Positions 17,379 to 25,685 of a DNA stretch of 64,000 nt are shown here, piece by piece (the stretch's first letter is position 1; every line of letters begins with the position of its first letter). The stretch is from Sinorhizobium sp. A49 (GTDB taxonomy: Bacteria; Pseudomonadota; Alphaproteobacteria; Rhizobiales; Rhizobiaceae), in assembly GCF_002002725.1 (NCBI RefSeq), contig NZ_MUNW01000037.1:1-64000 (forward strand), given 5' to 3'. The position numbers and the translations under genes are program-made. The notes beneath the pieces are model-generated. The model did not search any database and had not been told where the DNA came from. It saw only the letters and a list, made by a program, of their open reading frames with translations.

Positions 17379-17681
17379 ATGAAAACGTCTCTGAGAAACT
17401 CGCTTGCTGTACTGGTTCTATCGACGGCGGTCGCCGGCATCGCAGCTCCGGCATTTGCCGACAGCTACTACCAGGGTATCGACGCCCACGCCATCAAGCC
17501 GCGCACGACGGCGGCGCAGCCGAGAATGATGTATGACAACGGATCCGTTGACCGCATGTCGACCGGCAGCATCTACAGGACCGCTCCGCCGCGTGTCATC
17601 TACCAGCAGCCGAGTTTTGAAAGCTATCAAGGCGGCGACGGCGAATACTACCAGGGTATCGTCCCTCCTTCCTCCTACTGA
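17379..17681 (+). CDS. Small secreted Tyr/Gln-rich protein with duplicated YYQGI motif
   Basis: A 100-residue protein with a clear signal peptide (basic KTSLRN, hydrophobic core, cleavage after AFA at about residue 27). The mature part starts DSYYQGID and ends EYYQGIVPPSSY, so the pentapeptide YYQGI sits at both ends of the secreted chain, with a low-complexity Arg/Pro/Ser-rich middle. The ATG at 17379 has AGGAG 7 nt upstream and a terminator follows, so expression as a monocistron is well supported. The function and family are not recognised; the mature chain lacks Cys and any enzymatic motif. Confidence 0.8.
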   Translation: MKTSLRNSLAVLVLSTAVAGIAAPAFADSYYQGIDAHAIKPRTTAAQPRMMYDNGSVDRMSTGSIYRTAPPRVIYQQPSFESYQGGDGEYYQGIVPPSSY

Positions 17682-17725
17682 ACATTGAAGATTTTCGGCC
17701 AGTTGTGGGGACTGGCCAGTGACAA

Positions 17726-17760
17726 AGCCCCCCGGAACGTGGTTTCGGGGGGCTCTTTTT
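17726..17760. terminator. Intrinsic terminator between convergent genes
   Basis: AGCCCCCCG (17726-17734) pairs with CGGGGGGCT (17746-17754), with a CTTTTT tail on the plus strand and TTTGTC on the minus strand. It ends the small secreted-protein gene and may also serve creA from the other side. Confidence 0.8.
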
Positions 17761-17799
17761 CAACCTGGTCGCCTGAAGGATAGGCAACGGGACGCGCGA

Positions 17800-18300
17800 T
17801 CAAGGCGCAGGCTTGCCTTCCTGCCAGGTGACGGTCTGTCCGTAGAGCGGGATCGTCGTGATCGACATCTTGGCCGAGCCGTCGGTCAGTTCGCGCGAGT
17901 GGGCGAGGTAGATCAGCGTGTCGTTCTTGCGGTCGTAGATCCGGGTGACGAGCAGGTCTTTCCAGATCAGCGACAGGCCGGAGCGGAAGACTTCCTCGCC
18001 TTCCTTCGACAGCTCGATGTCGCCGATCTCGATCGGGCCTGTCTGGCGGCAGGCGATCGAGTTGTTTGAGGGGTCCTCAAACCAGTTGCCGTTCTTCAGC
18101 CGATCGATGACGCCGCGATCGAAATAGGTGACGTGGCAGGTGACGCCCTTGACCTTGGGGTCGCTGACCGCGTCGACGATGATGTCGTTGCCGAGCCAGT
18201 CGACCCCGACTTCGCCGACGGTTTCGGCGCGGGCGGGAACGACGGTCGACATGAGGGCGGCAAGGCCTACGAGCATCGAGACACGGTGTGAACGGGACAT
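17800..18300 (-). CDS. creA: CreA family periplasmic protein
   Basis: A 166-residue exported protein of the CreA family (DUF1052), conserved in proteobacteria but of unknown biochemical role. It has a signal peptide (about residues 1-27, ending PARAETVG) and the near-invariant family core CHVTYFDRGVIDRL, NWFEDPSNNSIACRQTGPI. The start at 18300 is supported by GGAGGAA 7 nt upstream; the frame extends to 18369 without support. It lies 108 bp downstream of a diguanylate cyclase on the same strand, with no obvious functional link. A bidirectional terminator lies past its 3' end. Confidence 0.92.
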   Translation of the reverse strand: MSRSHRVSMLVGLAALMSTVVPARAETVGEVGVDWLGNDIIVDAVSDPKVKGVTCHVTYFDRGVIDRLKNGNWFEDPSNNSIACRQTGPIEIGDIELSKEGEEVFRSGLSLIWKDLLVTRIYDRKNDTLIYLAHSRELTDGSAKMSITTIPLYGQTVTWQEGKPAP

Positions 18301-18408
18301 GGACTTCCTCCGGTGGATTGCACCGTTCACATAGGTTCTGCCGCGGTCAATGCAAGAAGGGCAAGGCAAGGTGGAAAGCGCAAGACTGGCTGGGCGCGCT
18401 TGTTTTCA

Positions 18409-19653
18409 TCAGCCGGTATCGCGCAGCAACTGCGGCGCGTGCGAATAGTCTTCGGCAGCGCGAAGCTGTGCCGCGGCGGCGGCCAGCACGCGGGCGCTCG
18501 CGTCCGGCTGCAGCCGGCCTGCGATGGTGCAGCGGTCGCGGCCGTCGGCTTTGGAAGCGTAGAGCGCCATGTCGGCTCGCACCATCACGTCGGTCATGGT
18601 ATCGCCGGTGCTCGCGCTCGCGATGCCGATGCTGACCGTCAATCGGATCGGCTGGCCAAAGCGGCCGACCGGCGTGTCGCGCACCGTGCGCCCGATCTCC
18701 TCGGCCAGCAGAAAGGCTTCCCCTTCGCTATGATCGGACAGGACAATGCCGAACTCCTCGCCGCCGATGCGCCCGAAAGTGCCGCGCCCGGCAAGACAGG
18801 CGGCGACGATGCCGGCGAAGTGACCCAGCGCGGCATCGCCGGCGGCATGGCCGTAGCGATCGTTGATCTGCTTGAAGTAATCGAGGTCGAGCAGCAGGAA
18901 CGTGGCCGGGCGGGTACGGGCCAGGCACGATGCGAACTGGCGCTCGCCGAGATCGATGAAGGCGCGTCGCGACAGCGCTCCCGTCAACTCGTCGCGGGCG
19001 ATCGTGGTCTTGAGATCGGCGATGACGCGATCATGCGCCATGAGGATGACGCCGAGATAGAGGATCGGCATATAGAGCAGCCACATGGCCGACAGCGCGA
19101 AATTCCAGGCGACCTCGGCGGCCGGGCCAGGCCGGTCCACGATGGCGGCGGGCACATCTGCGGCGATATGCAGGAGCGTCGCGCCGGCAACCGCCGCGCC
19201 GACAATGATCGCCCGTCGTGTCGTCGGATCGCTGGCCGTGCGCAGCCTCAGGACGGAAATCGAGGCGATCACTAACACGGCGGCCGCGATGCCGAGTGCA
19301 ATCAGCGCCCGAGCCGCGAAACTGTGCGGGCCTGAACCGGCCAGAACCGAGAGGGTGACAGCCAAGGTCGTGCCGAGCGACAGGATTGCCGGCCACCAGC
19401 TGGGCAGCGCGAAGAACGCCCGGAAGCCGGCGATCACGAAAAGACAGGCGACGGCCAGAAATGCATAGCCGACAAGGGCCAACGGCTGGAGCGACGGAAG
19501 CCCGGAGACCATCACCAACGCCATGGCCACGGCCGTGGTTACACAGCCCGAAGTGAACTCCGCAGCGCCCGGCGTCGAGGCTTTCCGCAGCGACAGCAGC
19601 ACCGGCAGCATCACCAAAAGGGAGATGATCGATAAGGCAGGAAGAAAGCTCAT
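18409..19653 (-). CDS. Membrane-bound diguanylate cyclase (GGDEF)
   Basis: A 414-residue protein. Six or more hydrophobic segments occupy residues 1 to about 230, followed by a GGDEF domain that makes cyclic di-GMP from two GTP. The domain has DELTGALSRRAF at its start, DLDYFKQINDRYGHAAGD (metal and substrate) and the active-site RIGGEEFG. The RxxD inhibitory I-site expected five residues before GGEEF is absent. The start at 19653 is the first Met that puts the hydrophobic region at the N terminus; no clear ribosome site is visible, and the frame is open to 19767. The signal sensed by the membrane part is unknown. Confidence 0.9.
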   Translation of the reverse strand: MSFLPALSIISLLVMLPVLLSLRKASTPGAAEFTSGCVTTAVAMALVMVSGLPSLQPLALVGYAFLAVACLFVIAGFRAFFALPSWWPAILSLGTTLAVTLSVLAGSGPHSFAARALIALGIAAAVLVIASISVLRLRTASDPTTRRAIIVGAAVAGATLLHIAADVPAAIVDRPGPAAEVAWNFALSAMWLLYMPILYLGVILMAHDRVIADLKTTIARDELTGALSRRAFIDLGERQFASCLARTRPATFLLLDLDYFKQINDRYGHAAGDAALGHFAGIVAACLAGRGTFGRIGGEEFGIVLSDHSEGEAFLLAEEIGRTVRDTPVGRFGQPIRLTVSIGIASASTGDTMTDVMVRADMALYASKADGRDRCTIAGRLQPDASARVLAAAAAQLRAAEDYSHAPQLLRDTG

Positions 19654-19901
19654 TTCGAAACGGCCTGTCGTGCTAAAATCGAGGAAGGCGGCTTGCTGCA
19701 AAGTCAGATATACAGGCTCAATTGGTAGCTTTGGCGCCTTAATGAAATCCGGCGAAAATCGCTGCAATTTTAGCGATTGCCGTCATTGGCACGGTTGTCC
19801 ACGGACGCCGCGTGACAACTGACGGACGCTGCGGTGTTTTGCCGGTGGCAGCCCTGCGCCGGGCGGTTCAAGCGGCCTTCTGCCGGCCGGGAGAGGCGGA
19901 T

Positions 19902-20570
19902 ATGTTCACGGGACCGGTGTTCTTCGAAGACAGGGCCGATGCCGGCCGCCGGCTGGCACTGGCGGTGGCGGCCGTAGTCCCGCCGGCTCCCCTGGTGATG
20001 GCGTTGCCGCGTGGCGGCGTGCCGGTTGCCTTCGAGATCGCCATGCACCTCGACGCACCGCTCGAAGTGCTGATCGTGCGCAAGATCGGCGCGCCCGGAC
20101 ACCAGGAGTTCGGCCTCGGCGCCCTGGTCGATGGCGATGAGGCGGAACTGGTGTTGAACCCCGAGGCAGTGCGCCTCGTCAGGCCGGCGCGCGATTACAT
20201 CGCCGCCGAAACCGAACGCCAGCGCGAAGAGATCGCACGGCGGCGGGTGCTCTATCGTGGCGACCGCGAGCCGCTATCGCCAAAGGGGCGCAACGTGGTG
20301 CTGGTCGATGACGGTATCGCCACCGGCGGCACGATCCGGGCGGCGATCCAGGCGCTGCGCCGCGCCGGTGTGCGCAGCCTGCTCCTGGCGGTTCCGGTCG
20401 CGCCGGCGAGCGCGATCGCAAGCCTGCGCCCGTTGGTCGAGGCCATCGTCTGCCTTTCGACACCAGCCTTCTTCCGCGCCGTCGGCCTGCACTATCGCGA
20501 CTTCGAGCAGACCTCGGATGCCGAAGTGATGGCCTTGCTCCGCAAGGCGAGGTACGGCGAGGGCGCTTGA
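19902..20570 (+). CDS. Phosphoribosyltransferase-domain protein
   Basis: A 222-residue type I phosphoribosyltransferase fold protein. The PRPP loop is VVLVDDGIATGGTIRAA near residues 132-148, preceded by ALPRGGVPVAFEIA and LIVRKIGAPGHQEFGLGAL, as in the COG1926 group often annotated as predicted phosphoribosyltransferases. Its base substrate is not known, and some relatives sit in stress regulons. GGGAGAGGCGG precedes the ATG at 19902; an upstream in-frame ATG at 19812 lacks support. It diverges from the diguanylate cyclase; nothing else links the two. Confidence 0.85.
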   Translation: MFTGPVFFEDRADAGRRLALAVAAVVPPAPLVMALPRGGVPVAFEIAMHLDAPLEVLIVRKIGAPGHQEFGLGALVDGDEAELVLNPEAVRLVRPARDYIAAETERQREEIARRRVLYRGDREPLSPKGRNVVLVDDGIATGGTIRAAIQALRRAGVRSLLLAVPVAPASAIASLRPLVEAIVCLSTPAFFRAVGLHYRDFEQTSDAEVMALLRKARYGEGA

Positions 20571-20695
20571 AACGGTGGTGCCGTCATCCTCTGCTGCGAG
20601 CGTATTGAAACCTTGCAACCGCCGCGCCACATTCCCAGTGCTTGATTGAAGCGTGGGGGACGGCCGCCTGAAGAGGGGGCCGAAAGAGGGGAATG

Positions 20696-21355
20696 ATGGC
20701 AGTTTCACGAGACATTGGGAAAACGCTTGCCGATTTTTGCCGGCCGGAGCGGATGGCGCTTGTCGTCTATGACATGCAGGTGGGGATCGCCAACCAGGTC
20801 AAGAATGGCCCGGCGATCCTTGCCGAGGTGCTGAAGGTGCTGGAGGCCGCGCGCGCCGGCGGCTATCCCGTCATCTTCCTCAGGCACCTCTCGATGCCGA
20901 AGCCGCTGATGGGCGCTTTCCAGATGCGCCAGGCGATGGCCTGGCAGCGCACCGATGATCCCGATGCGGTCAAGCCCTGGTTCCTGCGCGGCACGCCCGG
21001 CTTCGAACTGGTGCCGGAACTGGCGCCGCGCGAGGGCGAAGCGATCCTCGACAAGATCACATTTTCGGCTTTCGAGGGCACGCCGCTTGCCATCATCCTG
21101 CGCGACCTCGGGCTAACCTCGTTTGCCATCTGTGGCATTGCGACGGAAATCGGTATCGACCCGACCGTTCGCCACGGCGCCGATCTCGGGCTCGTGCCGG
21201 TCGTCATCCGCGACGCCTGCGGCGCCGGGCATCACGAGGCCGGAGAGCGCTCGATGGACAACATCGCCTTCATGGGCGACGCGATCCTGACTGGCGTGGA
21301 CGAGATCATCGGGGAGATGGCAAGGGGTTCGCCAACGAGCCGGCGCGTCGCCTGA
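20696..21355 (+). CDS. Isochorismatase-like hydrolase with Gly in place of catalytic Cys
   Basis: A 219-residue alpha/beta isochorismatase-fold protein. The catalytic Asp is in ALVVYDMQVG and the Lys in ILDKITFSAF. At the place where nicotinamidases and N-carbamoylsarcosine amidases have the nucleophilic Cys (G-x-x-T-x-x-C-V), this protein reads GIATEIGIDPT, with Gly. EntB and PhzD, true isochorismatases, also have Gly there, so a vinyl-ether-type hydrolysis fits better than amidase chemistry. AGAGGGG precedes two adjacent ATGs at 20693 and 20696; spacing favours the second. There is no siderophore gene nearby. A perfect hairpin GCGGACCGG/CCGGTCCGC follows at 21405-21429. Confidence 0.85.
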   Translation: MAVSRDIGKTLADFCRPERMALVVYDMQVGIANQVKNGPAILAEVLKVLEAARAGGYPVIFLRHLSMPKPLMGAFQMRQAMAWQRTDDPDAVKPWFLRGTPGFELVPELAPREGEAILDKITFSAFEGTPLAIILRDLGLTSFAICGIATEIGIDPTVRHGADLGLVPVVIRDACGAGHHEAGERSMDNIAFMGDAILTGVDEIIGEMARGSPTSRRVA

Positions 21356-21650
21356 CGGCCTTCCGCCCGCAAAGCCCGGTGTCCGGCGCGAAGATCCGCC
21401 GTCAGCGGACCGGATTCCAGCCGGTCCGCCGCGCATGGCTCACGCAGGCTCAGTTCCGCTATTCCACGTATCGTGCTTGCCCAAGGCATCTCGCCGCTTG
21501 ATCGTCGAGACAGGCAGTTCGCAACAACATCAGTCGTGGCTAATGTTTTCAATTTGCGGGGGAAAAGTCAGTCTCAAAGATGCGTTGCACGCACAATTCG
21601 CAGATGCTGTCGGCCAAAGACCCATGCGCCGCCAAAAAACAGGAACCGCC

Positions 21651-22112
21651 ATGACCGACGCACTTCGCATCCGCCCACTTGCCCGCAATGATTACGAGCA
21701 ATGGCTGCCGCTCTGGGATGGCTACAACGCCTTTTATGGCCGCTCCGGCGCAACCGCGCTGGACCCCGCGATCACCACGATGACCTGGTCGCGCTTCTTC
21801 GACGCCTACGAGCCGGTGCATGCGCTGGTGGCGACAAGCGAGGGGCGGCTGATCGGGCTCGCCCACTACCTCTTTCACCGCAGCACGACGGCCATCGGGC
21901 CGAACTGCTATCTCCAGGATCTGTTCACCACTGAGGCCGCACGCGGCAAGGGTGTTGGCGCAGCGCTGATCGAAGCCGTCTATGATGCCGCACGCGCAGC
22001 CGGCGCGGCGCGGGTCTACTGGCAGACGCACGAGACCAACGAGATGGCGATGAAGCTCTATGACAAGGTCGCGGAGAAGTCGGGTTTTCTCGTCTACCGC
22101 AAGATGGTCTAG
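21651..22112 (+). CDS. GNAT family N-acetyltransferase
   Basis: A 153-residue protein beginning with the GNAT first strand (LRIRPLARNDYEQWLPLW) and carrying the acetyl-CoA pyrophosphate loop RGKGVGAAL after LQDLFTTEAA. The C terminus YWQTHETNEMAMKLYDKVAEKSGF is the usual motif B end. The family transfers acetyl groups to amines; the substrate is unknown. The ATG at 21651 has AGGA 8 nt upstream; the reading frame is open to 21435 but that part looks non-coding. It stands 43 bp before the DUF488 gene on the same strand. Confidence 0.88.
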   Translation: MTDALRIRPLARNDYEQWLPLWDGYNAFYGRSGATALDPAITTMTWSRFFDAYEPVHALVATSEGRLIGLAHYLFHRSTTAIGPNCYLQDLFTTEAARGKGVGAALIEAVYDAARAAGAARVYWQTHETNEMAMKLYDKVAEKSGFLVYRKMV

Positions 22113-22154
22113 GTTGAGATCGGGAGAAGGTCTCGCAACAGCGGGGGGATCGGG

Positions 22155-22610
22155 ATGAGCACCACGGATAACGTGCAGGTTTCGACGATCGGCTTCACGA
22201 AATCATCGGCAGAAGATTTCTTCGATCGGCTGCAGAAGGCCGGCGTCAAGACGATTGTCGATGTGCGGTTGCACAACACATCGCAGCTCGCGGGCTTTGC
22301 CAAGGCCACTGATCTCGCCTTCTTCCTGAAACGGATCGGCGGCATCGACTATGTGCACCAGCCGCTCTTTGCGCCGACCGAGGCGATCATGAAGGCCTAC
22401 AAGACCGACAAGGGCGACTGGAAGACTTTTTCGCGCGACTTTCTGGACTTGATGGCGGAGCGCAAGATCGAGCAGCAGGTGAGGCCGGAGGCGCTGCAGG
22501 GCGCCTGCCTGCTCTGCGCCGAGGATAAACCGCACCGCTGCCACCGCACGCTCGTCTGCGAATATCTCAACGACCGCTGGGGCGGACGGCTGCGCGTCGA
22601 GCATCTTTAG
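22155..22610 (+). CDS. DUF488 family protein
   Basis: A 151-residue protein of the DUF488 family, of unknown function. The family marks are VSTIGFTKSSAEDFF at the start, TIVDVRLHNTSQLAGFAK and the Cys-rich end block LLCAEDKPHRCHRTLVCEYL, which looks able to bind a metal. The start ATG follows a G-rich stretch. It converges on the helicase gene with only 30 bp between stops. DUF488 proteins sometimes neighbour DNA-repair genes, so the UvrD-type helicase next door may be more than chance, but that is inference. Confidence 0.88.
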   Translation: MSTTDNVQVSTIGFTKSSAEDFFDRLQKAGVKTIVDVRLHNTSQLAGFAKATDLAFFLKRIGGIDYVHQPLFAPTEAIMKAYKTDKGDWKTFSRDFLDLMAERKIEQQVRPEALQGACLLCAEDKPHRCHRTLVCEYLNDRWGGRLRVEHL

Positions 22611-22640
22611 GCAGATGGGAGGCACCAGCCAGCGTCTCAA

Positions 22641-25085
22641 TCACACCTTCTCCACAAACCCATCCAGCACGCGCTTTTGCCCGGCCTTGTCGAAGTCGAT
22701 CGTCAGCTTGTTGCCTTCGATCGCGGAAATGTTGCCGTTGCCGAACTTCATGTGGAATACGCGGTCGCCGACGGTGAAGCGCGAGGGCTCGGTGCTGGTG
22801 GATTTTGCCACCAGTTCGCCGTCGATGGTGCGGCTGCGTGGGCCGCTTTCGCCGTAACCGATGCGCTCGACGGCGTGGCCGGAGCGTGAGCCCCAGTTGT
22901 CGCGCGTCGCGTCCGAGCGGTTCTGCTGGGCGCGCTTCCAGCCGGGGGTGGAGTAGTTGTTCTGGAAGGGATCGGCCTTGTCGAAGCGCGACTGGCCGTA
23001 GCCGCCGCGGCCGTAACCGCCATAGGATTGCTCGCTTTCGGCGACGTCCACATGGGTGATCGGCAGTTCGTCGAGGAAGCGTGATGGCAGGGTGGATTGC
23101 CACAGGCCGTGGATGCGACGGTTGGAGACGAACCAGATGTGGCAGCGGTGCTTTGCCCGGGTGATGCCGACATAGGCAAGGCGCCGTTCTTCCTCGAGAC
23201 CCGAGCGGCCGCCTTCGTCCAGCGCGCGCTGGTGCGGAAACAGGCCTTCCTCCCAGCCGGGAAGGAACACGGTGTCGAATTCCAGACCCTTGGCCGAATG
23301 CAGCGTCATGATCGAGACGGCATCGAGGTTTTCGTTCTGCTCGGCATCCATCACCAGCGAGACGTGTTCGAGGAAGCCGCGCAGGCTCTCGAAAGCTTCC
23401 ATCGAGCGGATGAGTTCTTTCAGGTTTTCCAGCCGCCCCGGCGCTTCGGCCGATTTGTCGTTCTGCCACATCGCGGTGTAGCCGCTCTCGTCGAGGATCT
23501 GCTCGGCAAGTTCGGTGTGCGGCGTGGTTTCGAGCAAGCCCTGCCAGCGGCGGAAGTCGGCGACGACGTCGAACAGCCCCTTGCGGGCCTTCGGCTTCAG
23601 CTCGTCGGTCTCGATAATATCGGTCGCGGCCGCCAGCATCGGCACGTCGCGGGCGCGGGCATAGTCGTGCAGGGTGCGGATGGTGGTGTCGCCAAGGCCG
23701 CGCTTCGGCGTGTTGACGATGCGCTCGAAGGCGAGGTCGTCGGCCGGCTGGCAGACCAGCCGGAAATAGGCCATGGCATCGCGGATTTCGAGCCGCTCAT
23801 AAAAGCGCGGGCCGCCGATGACGCGGTAGTTGAGGCCGAGCGTGACGAAGCGGTCTTCGAACTCGCGCATCTGGAACGAGGCGCGCACCAGGATCGCCAT
23901 GTCGTTGAGCTTGTGGCTCTTGCGCTGCAGCTGTTCGATTTCCTCGCCGACGGCACGGGCTTCCTCCTCGGAATCCCAGGCGGCGTGAACCTGCACCTTC
24001 TCGTCATCCGGGTCGGTGCGTTCGGTAAACAGCGTCTTGCCCAGCCGCCCCTCGTTGTGGGCGATCAGATGGGCGGCAGCGCCGAGAATATGCTCGGTCG
24101 AGCGGTAGTTGCGTTCGAGCTTGATGACCTTCGCGCCCGGGAAATCCTTTTCGAAGCGCAGGATGTTGTCCACCTCCGCGCCGCGCCAGCCATAGATCGA
24201 CTGGTCGTCGTCGCCGACGCAGCAGACGTTCTGCGGTACGCCCTTGGGGCGCTGCGCCAGAAGCCGCAGCCACATGTACTGCGCGGTGTTGGTGTCCTGA
24301 TACTCGTCGACAAGGATGTAGCGGAACTTGTCGTGGTATTCCTTCAGCACATCCGGATTGCTGCGGAACATGCGGATGGGGTGCAGCAGCAGGTCGCCGA
24401 AGTCGCAGGCGTTCAGCGTGCGCAGACGGTTCTGGTAGGCGGCGTAAAGCTCGCGGCCCTTGCCGTTGGCAAAGGCGCGGGCATCACCCTCGGGGATCTG
24501 GGCCGGGTCGAGGCCCTTGTTCTTCCAGCCGTCGATCATGCCGGCGAACTGCTTGGCCGGCCAGCGTTTGTCGTCGAGACCTTCGGCCTGGATGATCTGC
24601 TTGATCAGCCTGATGACGTCGTCGGTGTCGAGAATGGTGAAGTCGGAGCGCAGGCCGACGAGTTCGGCATGGCGGCGCAGAAGCTTGACGCCGATCGAGT
24701 GGAAGGTGCCGAGCCAGGGCATGCCCTCGACCGCATGGCCGACGAGCACGCCGATGCGCTCCTTCATCTCGCGCGCCGCCTTGTTGGTGAAGGTCACCGA
24801 CAGGATCTGCGAGGGGAAGGCGCGGCCGGTCGACAGGATATGGGCGATGCGGGTGGTGAGCACCCGGGTCTTGCCCGTGCCGGCGCCGGCGAGAACCAGC
24901 ACCGGACCATCGAGCGATTCCACCGCTTCGGCCTGCTCCGGGTTGAGGCCGGAAAGATAGTCCGGGCGCTGCTGACGGTCGCGGGCTGCCATGGCGCGCG
25001 CGGCAATGCCGCCGGTCGCCGGGGGCTGCTGTTTGCGCGGGGCCGGCTCTTCGTCGAAGAAGGGAATGTCGTCGAAACCACTCAT
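22641..25085 (-). CDS. uvrD: UvrD/PcrA-type superfamily 1 DNA helicase
   Basis: An 814-residue 3'-5' DNA helicase used in excision and mismatch repair. Motifs in order: Q-motif LNPEQAEAVE, Walker A AGAGTGKT (residues 66-73), motif Ia SVTFTNKAAREM, LGTFHSIG, Walker B VDEYQDTN, VGDDDQSIYGWRGA, LERNYRST, and TLHSAKGLEFDTVFLPGWEEG with YVGITRAKH near the end. The C terminus has FTVGDRVFHMKFGNG, the UvrD tail fold that contacts partners, after a Gly/Arg/Ser-rich linker. I use the ATG at 25085 (MSGFDDIPFF); ATGs at 25088 and 25097 are in frame. Rhizobia often carry more than one UvrD paralogue. Confidence 0.94.
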   Translation of the reverse strand: MSGFDDIPFFDEEPAPRKQQPPATGGIAARAMAARDRQQRPDYLSGLNPEQAEAVESLDGPVLVLAGAGTGKTRVLTTRIAHILSTGRAFPSQILSVTFTNKAAREMKERIGVLVGHAVEGMPWLGTFHSIGVKLLRRHAELVGLRSDFTILDTDDVIRLIKQIIQAEGLDDKRWPAKQFAGMIDGWKNKGLDPAQIPEGDARAFANGKGRELYAAYQNRLRTLNACDFGDLLLHPIRMFRSNPDVLKEYHDKFRYILVDEYQDTNTAQYMWLRLLAQRPKGVPQNVCCVGDDDQSIYGWRGAEVDNILRFEKDFPGAKVIKLERNYRSTEHILGAAAHLIAHNEGRLGKTLFTERTDPDDEKVQVHAAWDSEEEARAVGEEIEQLQRKSHKLNDMAILVRASFQMREFEDRFVTLGLNYRVIGGPRFYERLEIRDAMAYFRLVCQPADDLAFERIVNTPKRGLGDTTIRTLHDYARARDVPMLAAATDIIETDELKPKARKGLFDVVADFRRWQGLLETTPHTELAEQILDESGYTAMWQNDKSAEAPGRLENLKELIRSMEAFESLRGFLEHVSLVMDAEQNENLDAVSIMTLHSAKGLEFDTVFLPGWEEGLFPHQRALDEGGRSGLEEERRLAYVGITRAKHRCHIWFVSNRRIHGLWQSTLPSRFLDELPITHVDVAESEQSYGGYGRGGYGQSRFDKADPFQNNYSTPGWKRAQQNRSDATRDNWGSRSGHAVERIGYGESGPRSRTIDGELVAKSTSTEPSRFTVGDRVFHMKFGNGNISAIEGNKLTIDFDKAGQKRVLDGFVEKV

Positions 25086-25223
25086 CATGCGGCTCAATGT
25101 AGTGATTCGGAGGCGAAAGGCCAGAAAGGATGTTCTTCTTTTATTCCGTTTTCTGCGCCAGCCGCACCAAGCCTGTGGAAAGACAGGCGATTTCGAAGCC
25201 GCTTATTCTCCCGCCAGCCGCCG

Positions 25224-25628
25224 TCAGGCCGTCCTGTCGAAGGCCGCATCCACCGGCACCTGCAAGGCGGTCGCCAACTGGTTGGTTCTGGCGGCAAGCG
25301 AGATCACGCGCAGGAGATCGGCATGTTCGGCATCGGTCATGCCTTTGGCTCTGGCGGCCGCCGTGTGGGAATGGGCGCAGTAGCCGCAGCCATTGCTGAC
25401 GGAAACGGCGATGTAGAGCATTTCCTTGACCAACGGATCGAGTGCCGAGGGCGTTGCCATCACCGTCTTGACGTCGCGCCAGGTCTGCTCCAGCAGATCC
25501 GGATCGAAGGCGAGCCACAGCCACATATTGTTGATGAAGTCCGACTTGCGCGTGGCGCGGATGTCGTCGAACACAGCTTTGACGCGCGGATCGGCCTCCG
25601 GGTTGGCGGGTGGGGTGATGGTGCTCAT
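25224..25628 (-). CDS. AhpD-like / carboxymuconolactone decarboxylase family protein
   Basis: A 134-residue all-helical protein with the AhpD core motif CGYC at residues 81-84 and HSH at 86-88 (SVSNGCGYCAHSH). This Cys pair with a nearby His acts in peroxide reduction or thiol chemistry in AhpD-like proteins; true decarboxylases lack it. GGAG lies before the ATG at 25628. It is 57 bp downstream of the exported cyclase-family gene on the same strand, and the two are likely co-transcribed. No ahpC is nearby, so the redox partner is unknown. Confidence 0.85.
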   Translation of the reverse strand: MSTITPPANPEADPRVKAVFDDIRATRKSDFINNMWLWLAFDPDLLEQTWRDVKTVMATPSALDPLVKEMLYIAVSVSNGCGYCAHSHTAAARAKGMTDAEHADLLRVISLAARTNQLATALQVPVDAAFDRTA

Positions 25629-25685
25629 GACGTCTCCAAGTGGGTCGTCCGGCGACGCGGGTCGCCGGATCGGTAGGAAAAGGGA

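Noticed and set aside
23097-25676. 859-codon plus-strand open frame
   Set aside because: It lies opposite the UvrD-type helicase and AhpD-like genes, which have complete motif sets; this frame has no recognisable domain.
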